64,000 nt of DNA from Hyposmocoma kahamanoa (lineage: Eukaryota; Arthropoda; Insecta; Lepidoptera; Cosmopterigidae), in NCBI RefSeq assembly GCF_003589595.1, contig NW_020654422.1:10256226-10320225 (forward strand), read 5' to 3'. Under the pieces are notes generated by a model. The model did not search any database, was not told the DNA's origin, and saw only the letters and a list, made by a program, of their open reading frames with translations. Every line of letters starts with the position of its first letter. Positions within the stretch are counted from its first letter, which is position 1. Of the stretch, positions 36,160 through 47,099 are shown in pieces. The translations under genes and the position numbers were made by a program.

Positions 36160-37855
36160 AGCTGTTTGTACCGTCTAAGATAAAATAAATATGTGAACAA
36201 TGTCTGAATAATGTGTGAACGTTTACATTTCAATGCACGCGACTGTATCCCACAATCTCACGATTTACATTAATAGCCATCGCGAGCACGCGCGAGATAT
36301 CGTGAATCGTTTTTCCGTTACAGACTCTGTCGATCTAGGCAGCAATACGGTTCAATGTTACATCAACAAATATTTCAAATCTCGTCTCGTCTTGTCAATG
36401 ACGACCATTCCACCGAAGTTGCGCTAGGAGAGAATTGATATTTTGCCATATAAGTTTTAAAAATCGTCTCGCCTCGCCGGTGGAAATACACCCTTACACT
36501 AACGTTTATGAAAATGGTATTTATGTTAAGAAAAATAATATTTTTTTTATTAAAAATAGTAACAGACACAACATTAATACGAGAATAAATTTGTTGTTCC
36601 TGACAGCCGATTGATGTTTAAAATTTGCCGTTTAAAACTATAGTCAAACAAAAACTTTATGCTAAATAAAGGGCATTATTATACAGCTTGTGCTTACCCG
36701 TTTATCTCTATTAGGTAGTCTCGATCTATGATGTTTAAATTAAATGTTGTAATGATAAACGTATTCAAATGTATATTTATAAAAAGCAACCTCTAAAGTT
36801 TCTTGCTGATTCTTCTTAGGGGAATATGCCTTACGAATTAGCAGTAGAGTTTAATCAGTATAACGATTTCAAGTGTAATTTTGCTACCTACGAAATAAAG
36901 ATTACTTGACTTTGACTTTGAATTTGCAGTTGTAGCGCGCCAAGTAAATTTCTTAAGACATTAATATTTAATAGGTTTACTACACCAAAAAATTTTGTTC
37001 CCGTAACAGATGACCGAGTGAGAGATGCATGCAACATTGACGCCACATTATCAGTTGTGGCACGTGAATACCGAACTGACGAATGAAACTTTCTGCTAGC
37101 AATCGACCCAATCAATAATTTGAAACGTTGAGTAACTTGCACAGCTTGCCGTATGCTGGTTTGGTGATACAACTAAGTAGATTGGAATGTGATGTGTCAT
37201 TTCTTCGCATCTTACCCTTGACGACGGTGTTTTTCTGGCAATCCGTTGAAATGTGCAAATGCCGTAGAGCAGGTTTTATGCCAGGCTATGTAGTACTTTT
37301 TGTAACCATACTCTGAGCTTTTAAGTAGCAATAAAGTTCACCCATGGTTTAACGTTCACTGTGATCTTGCTAAGGCGCGAAAATAGACAGCGTAACCAGC
37401 TTGCACAATGTTTCTTGCAGAGTTTTGCCAATTGAAGAAAGTTTTACAAAGCATCGGTCTCCACCTGTATACTTATTTGTTTAACATTATTATAATGATT
37501 TACAAATCTCGAAAATTAATTGTTTTTGTGCTCATGTGCAGAATTTGCCCGCATCTATTTTAATCGAAGACATACTCCGAAAGACTATGGACCATGGACT
37601 TAGCGTCTGACATCCTGTAATATATAAAGAAAACAGTCTATTTACCGCCAATACGGTTTCGCCGAGGTCGATCTACATGAGCCCGTCTTGCGTACGCCTA
37701 TCATAGAATGAAGCACTCTTGCCGTGTTCTATCCTAGCACATCTAGGATTTTCGATACTACTACTATAATACGAAAGGTCTTGGTATGATACTCATTACA
37801 TCAGGGGATTCATAATTTGTATCTTTATGGATCTTTGACTGCAATATCGTAGAGA
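36160..37855. other. intergenic
   Basis: No gene or known repeat could be supported. Short open frames (for example 36888-37172 minus) lack domains. Confidence 0.45.
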
Positions 37856-37858
37856 AAG

Positions 37859-37860
<2 letters not shown>

Positions 37861-37908
<48 letters not shown>

Positions 37909-37918
37909 NNNNNNNNNN

Positions 37919-37975
<57 letters not shown>
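37861..37975. repeat. (CA)n microsatellite with assembly gap
   Basis: A near-pure CA run interrupted by 10 N at 37909-37918. The true length is unknown. Open frames through it encode only Cys-Val repeats and are not genes. Confidence 0.98.
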
Positions 37976-37979
<4 letters not shown>

Positions 37980-37984
37980 CTACG

Positions 37985-39825
37985 TTTCTCACGATAAGCA
38001 CATAAAGAAAGCCGTATGATGTTAGGTAGAGCATTATAATGAGGCGGCTTCGGACCTCGAAGCATTAGGCGATAAGACGCTCCCGCCAACGTAACTTCAC
38101 GTAAGACCACGGGTAAACTGGCACTTGCATTTAGTTTATGGTCGCATACGGCGACTGATACAGGGACCATTTAAAAAGTGAATGAATAAATTCGAAATTA
38201 ACAATCGGGCATCTAAATTTAAAGTAAGCTGTAAATGCTCGTTTGTTTTCTCTTACTTATAAGAGGCCGAAAACTGACCGGTTAGGAGCGAAAACACTTT
38301 TTATGCAAAAAGTCGTGAGGTCTATGAGTCATTTTACCAATCATAATTTGTAATATGCATCTAATTTACTTAATAAATCTATCTTGCATCAACGCCCTGT
38401 GGTTTCATTTGTCTCTATACCTTACAGTCGTGTATTATTAGATATTTTATGGACGATTAGACTATAAAATAAAAGATCTGTCACATCAAAATACAGAAAC
38501 AATGAGATATTCTCTGAATTGTGATGTGAAATTGTGCAATAATAAGGAATTACTACAAAAATAAGTGCGCGGCAAAGTTCAGAAGAATTCTCCTTGAGAC
38601 AGGGTGTGCATAAGCCTGGACATTAGACGTGAAAAGTGGGTAGTCTCTCACGTCTTCAAATGTGGGAAGAGAATAGTTAGTGACGGAAAATTTTGTGCTT
38701 TAGATATTTGTGCTGAAGTAAACGCCATTTAAAACTCTTAAAATTATTCAGGAAAAGTTAGGGCGTTTTCTAGGAACGCAATAAGAAGATGAGAATGACT
38801 CTAGAATTCATATGAAGGATGTGTATACATCATAGCATCTCTCTTTTCCTACACCCATAGATTGACAAATACCCGACAGACTTAGGTACACACACAGTTA
38901 TTAACTGATATTTTTTTACGTCTCCAAAATCCAATAAAGGTGAAATTTAGTCTTATCGTATTATACTTTAAAATAATTTTACTCATTGTGTACGTATCTG
39001 ACGTAGGTACGTATTTTATTCAAGTTTAAAAAAAAAGGTGCGTTATACAGTTTTATTTATGTTATATGGTCAAATTATGAATTATTCCTGTATTAAGCAC
39101 TATTAGCTTATGAAAAGTGTCTAACATTTGAGGGAACACGGTTATTAGCTACAAGGTGTCCTATAGACCAGTTCGTTATCACGTTGTGTCATCGGTTATT
39201 GTTATAATGGGAGAAAAATACTACGGCAGGGAAATTATGAAAAAAATACGCCTTTAACGAATATACAGTATATAAAGCCGTCATGTCAAAGTTTATAACT
39301 CAATTACTAATAAAACTATACCGGATAATACAACATCTGAATAACGTACATTAATTATTGCGGAAAGTGAGGAACAACTTAAATGTATAGAAATCGCTAC
39401 GTTTCTAAAACATCACCCCTAACCAAGGGCAGTTGTATTAGTATGTGTCGTATGTGTATATGAGGGAGAGATTTCAAAGTGTGTCGGTGCGACAACTCAT
39501 TACTTACTGCCGATCTTAGATAAATTATGTCTGTACATTACTGCCAGTTAACCCTTGGGAATGATATCTTTATCAGATATGTTTGTTTATCTTGATTACC
39601 TTTATGGTGTTTTTAACAAAAATCATTTGTGATTCATTTTAGATAATAAGTGAAACACTAAAGAAATGTATACACCCTTTCACTGGTACCTTACGTCGTT
39701 ATTTGAGCTTTTATTTACATTTTGTATTTAATATTGAAAAGTATAGTTTGATGCAACCGTGAATAAAAAATTTTTATCTAAAGATTTTCAAAATTATCTA
39801 AACTCAGTCTGACTGTACTGACAGT
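37985..39825. other. intergenic
   Basis: AT-rich DNA with no feature I can support. Confidence 0.5.
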
Positions 39826-39832
39826 GACTGTA

Positions 39833-40233
39833 AGGGTGAGGCCAGACGAGCGTAATTTTGTGAGTTGTGAGTTGCGTAGTTTACGTCAGACGGAAATTCG
39901 TTTGAGGCGCCAGATGAACGTATTTTATTCAGTTTTATACGTTTGTACGGAGTGTTTGTGTCATATGGTGTAATGGAACAAGAAACATTTCTACTCACGC
40001 GCATCCAATACCAAAGCGACCATTTCCCTCACCCCTTTCTCCACCCACACCAGCACGTTGCACTGTGCGACTGAAATTCAGTTGTAATGACGCGCGCGAG
40101 TCGGCGGACAACTCATTTTGAGGCATCGTGTGGAACAAACCGGACTTTTATATGAAACCGAATGCAACATAAATTACGCAACTCAAATAACGCAACCACA
40201 ACTCACAAAATTACGATCGTCTGGCCTCACCCT
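39833..40233. mobile_element. 401-bp terminal-inverted-repeat element (MITE)
   Basis: The left end AGGGTGAGGCCAGACGA(g)CG and then TAATTTTGTGAGTTGTG is matched by the right end in reverse complement, with one difference in the first 35 bases. Inner parts of the arms also share ttgcgta blocks. No transposase is encoded. The target duplication is unclear (flanks ctgta and aagtt). It lies just beyond the predicted end of the Kr transcription unit. Confidence 0.85.
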
Positions 40234-40332
40234 AAGTTGTAATCTGGTCATTGTAAAAAGAGCATTAATTTCGTTGAATTTGAAAACTAAAGGTAAATAA
40301 AACAACAAACAGTTATAAATAACAAACATCTC

Positions 40333-40338
40333 TTTATT
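40333..40338 (-). promoter_or_regulatory. poly(A) signal AATAAA with GU-rich downstream element
   Basis: On the minus strand AATAAA (40338-40333) is followed within 15-35 bases by gtttgttatttataactgtt and tgttgtttta, a typical downstream element. This is the best poly(A) site for minus-strand transcription from Kr; cleavage is predicted near 40315-40320. Confidence 0.5.
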
Positions 40339-41819
40339 TTAATAATAATGTACTGGACATTGATAAAGAAATACATATCATATTCATCGTACCATATTAA
40401 TGTCACATCTATAATTCTTATATTAATTTGTACAATATCTCGAAAATGGATTGTTAGTTGTTTAAAAATGTGTTATAAATAACACCTGTAAGTATTACAC
40501 AATGAGGTAGATTTGTTAACGGCAGTTTTCGTGTAATTCAAAAATATTATCTCATCACATTTTAGTTCTAAATTACATAAAATTATTTGGTAAACGTAAA
40601 CGTAATGGCACGGACAGCTATTATACATTTACTAACTAATGAATATAAACAAAATTTCTCCATTAAAACAATTTTAATGATCATTAATGAAAATAGGAAC
40701 TCAAATAAATTGCAAATCAAGGCTATAATGTGATACTACACATTTATTAAATACTAAAAATTTTTACTGACCAGTCATTAAATAGGCATGTCGCAAAACG
40801 TAATGGGAAACCAGTATATACGACGATAAAGGTTTGGTATACAATGCGATTAAATGAAACAATAGAATAAAAATCAGTCTCAAATGGTTAGACCGTCAGG
40901 TATGATCCAATCGTTGCTTTGTACATTATCTTAGCAGCGATAAACAATAGAAAATATTCCAAGAACTTTGGCTCTGTACCCTGGCGCTGTCACCGTCGTC
41001 TAGTGAGGTAGATAATGGCACCAACTTCTCAACTTTACGCTAACTACCATATACATTACAACATTGCAACATGAAATTACGAATCCTAATCGAAAATTAC
41101 TACCGAATTTGTACACATCAATTTTTGTACCAATAATTTCTTTGGAAAAAATATCTCATACGTTTACCTAAATTTAATTTACATCAAGATACTACCAAGA
41201 AAACTTACGACTAAGGGGAAAAAATAAAATAATAATAATCAACAATTAGTAGTAATAATTAAATACGTACATACATTTATCATGTGCGCTAAACATTCAG
41301 AACAATTATTGTTTAAAATCAAATCAAAACGCAAAAATAAACATACTACATCTAGTAGGAAACTAATACCCGTAGAACAAATTGCAACCACATTGTAGTG
41401 GTTAAAGGTTTCTTAATCTAAACAACTCGTAGGTCATGTGCACAAAGAATTAAACTGCATGTTGAGACTAACTTATATACAATATCCGAAGTGATGTTGA
41501 CTGACTACACCCTAATACTATTTATAAAAGTATGATTATAAATTCTAGGTGTACATGACCTAATATGGAAATTTCATTACATAGAATAATTCTGATTATC
41601 TCACAGCTCACTATGAAATGGTTGGGTATCTACTAGACTACTCGTATCAGTACCCAATCGTCCACGACACGGTCTTTGTAAGATGATACATAAAAATATG
41701 TACATACACTATGAACAGTAATCGTTTTAATTATGATGAGATTCCGCAAAAGAAGTAGTTCCTACAAACTAATCGATAAATAATAAATAATTTATAGAAA
41801 CAGCAATATGTACAGAAGC

Positions 41820-41894
41820 TTAGCGCTCGCTCGGCGCGCTGTGCTCCACACTGCCCACCACGCCGCCCGCTCGGGCTGTCTCGTAATCCGGCAA
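41820..41894 (-). CDS. candidate terminal coding exon, product unknown
   Basis: On the minus strand an AG at 41896-41895 is followed by an open stretch that ends at TAA (41822-41820) exactly where the sequence turns from GC-rich to AT-rich. Its 24 codons read LPDYETARAGGVVG and then SVEHSAPSER, with roughly 80% G or C at third positions, unlike the two other frames. The open frame has a stop just before the acceptor, as expected for a terminal exon. It could be an alternative Kr 3' exon, the last exon of another minus-strand gene whose other exons lie elsewhere, or a chance GC-rich patch within the Kr 3' UTR. I recognise no family. Confidence 0.3.
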   Translation of the reverse strand: MPDYETARAGGVVGSVEHSAPSER

Positions 41895-42785
41895 CTAGCT
41901 CCGATAGTTCCGAACAAGCATCCCCTATATCATATGATGCGAAATGGGTATCGGTTTTTCGATAGAAAAGTGCGTTAAATTAATATAAAACGGGTAAAAT
42001 TTTAAAAAAGCTCGATATGAGAATTGAGGATAATAAGGGTGATTAGCAACCGGTTGTAGCAACGGATCTGGGCGTACACAATAGTCGCGCTTTGTCTGCG
42101 AACCGGAACTGGCTGGCAAATCAATACTTAATAATTACCGATTGTGAACTAGCTTTTGTTGCTGAAATAATAAGCCAATGTCGCGGCCTTTTACTCGTTC
42201 ACATTCCGGTAGCCAGTGGTAGTCGGCGCTGCGCAGGAGGACGCTCTAGATCGATGCGTTCAACCAAAACGGGCCCATTTTTAGTTAATATCACGAAACA
42301 ATGGCCACCCAATAAATCAACAAGTATCTTTTGTGCAATTACTGTGTTTTTGCAATGTGCAGTACAATGAAATAGAAAGGTCGCGTTTTTTCTTTACACT
42401 TCGAGATTATGCAAATGGCAGTACAATAAAGTTTTAAACAGTAATACTAAGCAAAAAGTGTTTTTATGGCGGACGTTGCAAATGCAAAATGTAAAAAATT
42501 GAATAGATGACTACCTAAATGGACTACATCGATAGTGTTACTGAGAAGCGCAAAAAACGAAGACCGATAAAGATGCCCGTTGCGATGACAACATTTTGTA
42601 GAGCAATAAATATTGTTTCATAAGAAATACTTATTTGGAATTTTCAAACGTGTAGTTGTCGTCGTGTAACCAGGAGCTCGAGCGAGAGAAGGGGCGAGTG
42701 CTGGCATCAGCAGACGTCGTCGGGTGCGCGGGGTCTACGCAGGAGGAACTCGTATACCGGCTCAGCGGCGCGTGATACGCGCCCA

Positions 42786-43642
42786 CTACGCGGAGTGTAC
42801 GCGCAGGTCGGTGGGCGAGTCCGGCGTGGCCGGTCTTCGCGGCAGCGACAGGTCTTCGGGCTCGGTCTGCTCAGGCCATTCGTCCCAGCGCCAATCAGGC
42901 GCTGACGCTGCTGGCGGGCTCGGTGTGTCTGGCTCGCAGCCAGTGCCAGCGCATCGATGAAGCGCTGCAGCCTGTCGCCGACGAAACCGGGCCCCACATC
43001 GACATGCAAATGGTGCATCTCCTTCGTGCACCAGAGCATGTGCTTTCAACTGGTTAGAATCGGAAAAACGTGCTGGACATCGCGAGCACGCATAAGGCCG
43101 CTCGCCAGTGTGCACGCGTAAATGGCGGCGTAGATTGGCGACTTGAACGAAGTGCCGCGGGCAATGAGGGCAGCTGTATGGCTTTTCCCCAGTGTGAAGA
43201 CGAAGATGTGTCTTGAGATGGTGGTCGCGCGTGAATCGCTTGTGGCATTCACCACACTCGAATGGTTTTTCCCCGGTGTGGGTTCGTTCATGATTTTGTA
43301 GAACGTGCTTGTAACCGAATGAGCGGGAGCACACTTTACATGTGAAAAGTTTATCTCGTGGCGGATCAGCGGCTCCGGGCGAAGAACCCGAAGAGGGTGG
43401 TGAAGGAGGCGCGGGCGGGTCATCCAACTTCGGAGTCCGGCGGCGTTTGCGTGCACGCTCCATTTCTGGTGGCGGAAGGAGTGGCGCAGGCGGTGACGGC
43501 GGCCACGCAGCCAGCAGAGCGCCTGAGTACAGCTCAGCCGGCAGCCCCGCCACCAGCGCGGCAGCGCGCGTCGCCAGAAGCCGCTCCGCCAGCATCGGTA
43601 GCGACTCTTGACGCATGGCTGACAGCGGCCTTACCGAGACAC
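42786..43642 (-). CDS. Kr: Krueppel gap-gene zinc-finger repressor, main coding exon
   Basis: This exon encodes residues 3-286 of a predicted 286-residue transcription factor (stop TAG at 42788-42786). After an Ala/Pro-rich N-terminus, a basic ARKRRR run (65-70) and the conserved SPPSSGSSP (82-90), five zinc fingers follow at about 101-232. Fingers 1-4 are classical C2H2 joined by TGEKP-type linkers; their key segments ([52 protein letters not shown]) are those of insect Krueppel. Finger 5 ([18 protein letters not shown]) has one residue instead of two between its cysteines and ends H-x-C. Near the C-terminus [11 protein letters not shown] (258-268) holds the PxDLS-type motif through which fly Kr recruits the co-repressor CtBP. 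In insect embryos Kr sets the central segments by repressing neighbouring gap genes. The protein is far shorter than fly Kr (about 500 residues), mainly in the N-terminus and the region after the fingers. Acceptor tggtgcag|GTGTC fixes the exon start. Confidence 0.97.
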
Positions 43643-44177
43643 CTGCACCAAAATAATTACGTATATTAAATTTATCAACGGATTTTCCGCAATTTGAGAC
43701 GTTTAACATTAAGCAGTAATTTCAACTTATTTACATCACATATTTTAAAATAAAACGGATAGAGTCTTTCGATCATTTCCGCCATGGGTTACTTTCGGCC
43801 TAAACAAACACGTTTTGGAACCTATCGATAGCGTACTTATCAAGAGACAAGCAAAAAATAAAGCAAAAAGTGCGTGCCAGACGCTGTGGAGGAAACATTT
43901 GGTCGCAATCACGCCACTGCAGGTCGCTTCCGCCCCGACCTGTTGCGCAAATTGCCACCGCGAACCTTACCCGCTCAGTTCTATTTCCAATTAGTTTCCA
44001 TTTCTTTGTTTGTATTTTCGCCGGTAGTATTTCTAGATTGATGGGTGACGCAAAACTTTTATTTGGTAACTGTGTTTAAATTGACACGCAATAAAGTGAC
44101 GAGAAGAGTGTTAGCCAATAGTGGTAACGGTGGCAGTGCACGGGGAGGCACGGGTGGCCGAGGGACGAACCACTTAC
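43643..44177 (-). other. Kr: Krueppel intron
   Basis: A 535-bp phase-1 intron with donor GTAAGT and acceptor ggtgcag. It contains a GC-rich segment (about 43870-43970 and 44100-44170) that may be regulatory. An open frame continues from the exon into the intron (start at 43709), but it crosses the acceptor and is not conserved-looking, so it is treated as intronic. Confidence 0.65.
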
Positions 44178-44181
44178 CCAT
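44178..44181 (-). CDS. Kr: Krueppel first coding exon (ATG plus one base)
   Basis: On the minus strand ATGG (44181-44178) is followed directly by a consensus donor GTAAGT (44177-44172). Joining its last G to the GT that opens the main exon restores codon GGT and an uninterrupted frame of 287 codons including stop. No other donor between here and the main exon offers an ATG in the right phase without a stop. The upstream context of the ATG (ttat) is not a strong initiation context, and residue 11 (gccATG) is a good alternative start, so the protein could also begin there. Confidence 0.6.
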
Positions 44182-44340
44182 ATAATGGAATTAATTATTC
44201 CTTCAGCGGCAAACTCCGCCCGCCCGCTCCACCCAAATTATATTCAAATATTAATTTCGACGAAGAAAAGCCTTTTTGAGAGCACTTAATTAAAATTAGA
44301 CAAAATCATAATTGAAAGTTCTCCTCGAGGCGTGAAGAGG
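44182..44340 (-). promoter_or_regulatory. Kr: probable Kr 5' leader and proximal promoter
   Basis: Immediately upstream of the predicted start are gtttgccgctgaaggaataa and a GC-rich ggtggagcgggcgggcggag, preceded by a TATA-like gaatataattt (about 44243-44233). A transcription start between about 44190 and 44225 would give a short leader, but no start site can be fixed from sequence. Confidence 0.3.
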
Positions 44341-44930
44341 CGGCGGAGGGAAGCTCCTACATTATCTACTTAGCCACGGAATTAATTCCGGGCCCGCTTC
44401 GACTCAGCCGTGCTTAATTGAAGGAGGCATAATATTTTGCCTTCTGCGAGTGCCTCTGGGCCTCTTTACCTATTCTTATCTTTGTTGTTTTTAACTTAAA
44501 TTGTCTAAACGAAACAATTTCGTTATTTGTATTATATATTTGTGTAGCTATATTATTATATTACGGAGACATAATGGACTTAATTAAGTATTGAGGGCGC
44601 GGATGATATTATAAAAGTAGTCTAAGATAATTTTAAAGTTTGTGATTAGGGGAGGCGTCGCGAGCAGCACGTACCGGCTTATCCCATAACTTTTTAATAA
44701 CATTCCTCTCGTTTCGAGGACGAACAGTGAGCCGTACTCGTGATCTGCTCAGAATTATAATACCAGACCTAATGTAAAAGTTTAAACAAGTAAATACAGC
44801 CCTTCAGGCTACGACGAGATTTAACATCGACAGATGCCTGTATTAAAGCTTTCCCTTAGGACGGATTTTTGTTATAAATTTCGTTGTTTTCAGAACCGTA
44901 CCAGTTAGTATTTATAATTTTGTATGTTTT
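44341..44930. other. Kr upstream non-coding DNA
   Basis: A GC-rich patch (about 44330-44470) with taattaattcc/gggcccgc words is followed by AT-rich DNA. It is a plausible regulatory region for Kr. No coding character. Confidence 0.35.
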
Positions 44931-44934
44931 TTTA

Positions 44935-45232
44935 TAATATCAAGTGACGGGACGAACAAGTCATGCGCCTGACGGTCAGTTACACGCCTGTCCATAACAG
45001 TTGCAGTGCCACTCACGAGCTTTAAATCGCAAAGATCTGAGGGGCACTGACACTGTGCCCGTTACCCTGACATATAAATTGACAAGCCCTATGTGCCTGT
45101 AATTGCACCAGCACCCTTGCCCTTCAAAACCGGAACACAGTAATGCTGACATTACTGCTTGGCGGCAGAAAAAGATAAGGTGCCAGTACTTCCTAGACGA
45201 ACTCCTTCAAAGGAGCTCTACTGCTAGTATAC
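44935..45232 (+). mobile_element. dispersed repeat family C, most complete copy
   Basis: Head atcaagtgacgggacgaaca with catgcgcctgacggtcagtt, middle agttgcagtgccactcacga and ttgcccttcaaaaccggaac, then acagtaatgctgacattact and ggcggcagaaa. The end is gtacttcctagacgaactcc and then aaaggagctctactgctag. Other copies are at 12556, 30268 (split), 33066 and 63698. No coding capacity. This repeat type is common in lepidopteran genomes, but its formal name is not assigned here. Confidence 0.8.
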
Positions 45233-45239
45233 TATGTAT

Positions 45240-47045
45240 TATTTTATACAATTTATTTATCTTTATGAAACCATGTTAAAAATTATTTTATCGTCATTGT
45301 AACAACAGTTTATCATCAAGATATATAATCCATAATAATTGCTAGGTAAATCGTATAGGTAAGTAAGGGAAAGTATACCTTAATGATGTATATGTTAATA
45401 GTAATATATATACGATTAATAATATAATATTAATAGCTTTCGTTAATAAGCTTGTAATTTAAAAGGAATCGCTATGTTTGTAACCTAATCGTATATTGGG
45501 TAGTAAGCGACTAAGGGAATATATTTTCTTACGTGTTCAATGTGGAGTGGCAGGACAGTACATCTTTTTACCCGATGTTTGGTAAAACGGTTTACATGAT
45601 TTAATTTAACCTTTTTCGAAACAAACTCTTGTACATTTTTTTTTGTAATGTAACTTAAAAGGTGTTTTATAACGTTATACGGAAAAGTGTTGGCAATATG
45701 AGAAGAAATTTTTGATTCAAACTCCATGTTTGTAGATTAAAAATTTTACTATTAATCTATTATAAAAAGAAGGTGTTGGACGTGTCAGTATTCAATGTTG
45801 TGCCTATAGTAATATCCATCTTCTTAATAGTAATAGAAAAAAAAACATAAAGCATAGCCACGCATAACACTAAGCTAGTAACATAATGTGTCATTTTATT
45901 GGCCGCCGGGTGACAATATAGGTGATAAATTTTTACAGCGGCGCACCCTTCCGCTCTCGCTTTTTATGTGCTAAAGAGTTATAATTATCCCCTCTTTATA
46001 CGCCATAAATATTTGTCAATAACCTATAGTGAATGTGTTTATGGACTCGCCCGCGGCCGCCACTCCATAACTCATTATTACGCAAGGGTTTGCCGATAAG
46101 CGACAACGACATCCTTATTGTTGAGAGTATGCGGTTTAGTTCCTGTATTTTAACGTTTATGGGCTAATAATACTTTTTCTGATAGTAAAGTTTAAAAGTC
46201 TAAGTCTTTAAAAGTCTCGTAAAAATCATTTACGAAAAATGTTGTACCTTAACACTAAACTTTTAAGATACGCTAAAAAAAATTATTTCGTTTTTAAGAT
46301 ATCCTTGTTTGTGGAAAGTACTTTGTTTCATCTAAGTTATATTTTTCTTGATAATAAGTATGCTAGGAAGAAAAAGGTGTTTTTAATGAAAATTAAAGAA
46401 CTGTTTTTCTAAAACACCACCTGAAGATGTTATGCCCGTAAAACAGGTTAACCGCGATGTCCTAATTTTCCATTGTAATAAGATTAAACTCAAGGCAGGC
46501 CGGGCGGCCACGACCGTAGCGTAAACTCGAGGTACGCACAGATTGTTCTAGCTACTGGTTACTGCTACGGTTTCGGTGTAGGGTTAACGTACACGGGCTG
46601 AACATGTGAGGCTTCCATGATTGGCTCCTAATATATTACAAGTTTGACAGATAAATTCCTTTGCCTTGGAAGTGCGCACTTTGCGACACGTGTTGAATGT
46701 TCTTATTTTAAAGGTTGTGATTCTTTAGTGATTTTACACTTTGTATAGGTCATTCGTTACATACCAAGGCATTAGAAACGTGTTTTGAGAGAACATACGA
46801 GTACGCATCATGGTTTCTCAATATGAACGTCATTTCATTATTATAATGCTTTATTTGTTACTGAAGTGGTCAGACCAGTCTGACCCTCACTCTGACCAAT
46901 GAGAAACTCCGTAATTTGTTTAACTTGGGGCAAAGTAAATTTATGAAGAATCTAACTACGAAATAAAATATATACAACAAATTACTGAATTTATACATAA
47001 TTTAATTTGAGTTATAATTAAACAGAAAGAGAAATAATATAGGTA
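45240..47045. other. Kr upstream non-coding DNA with CpG patch
   Basis: The patch at about 45898-46110 mixes GC-rich words with tttttatg and ccataaatatt, which resemble Hunchback- and Caudal-type sites. It is a reasonable early-enhancer candidate, but untested. Otherwise AT-rich. Confidence 0.3.
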
Positions 47046-47053
47046 TTAATAAT

Positions 47054-47087
47054 AATTACACTTGATACATTGGTATCAAGTGTAATT
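47054..47087. repeat. perfect 14-bp hairpin
   Basis: Arms aattacacttgata and tatcaagtgtaatt surround cattgg. No run of T fits a bacterial-type terminator in this eukaryotic context; the role is unknown. Confidence 0.8.
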
Positions 47088-47099
47088 TTTATTTAATTT

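Larger units (their letters stand above)
40316..42785 (-). other. Kr: probable Kr 3' UTR
   Basis: The stretch from the Kr stop codon to the first strong AATAAA on the same strand is about 2.47 kb, AT-rich and free of recognised repeats. It holds three matches to the Pumilio motif TGTANATA on the transcript strand: 41814-41807 (TGTACATA), 41704-41697 (TGTACATA) and 41481-41474 (TGTATATA). Only variant poly(A) words (such as CATAAA near 42465 and AGTAAA near 42190) occur closer to the stop codon, so a shorter 3' UTR is possible. Confidence 0.4.

Noticed and set aside
37764..38170. Open frames of Cys-Val repeats
   Set aside because: They are translations of the (CA)n tract across an N gap, not genes.
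43046..43669. Several open frames on both strands overlapping Kr
   Set aside because: They are shadows of the GC-rich Kr coding exon in other frames and contain no domains.
43643..43709. In-frame N-terminal extension of Kr beginning at 43709
   Set aside because: It crosses a good acceptor (tggtgcag), its composition is AT-rich unlike the exon, and the split-ATG model gives a precise alternative.
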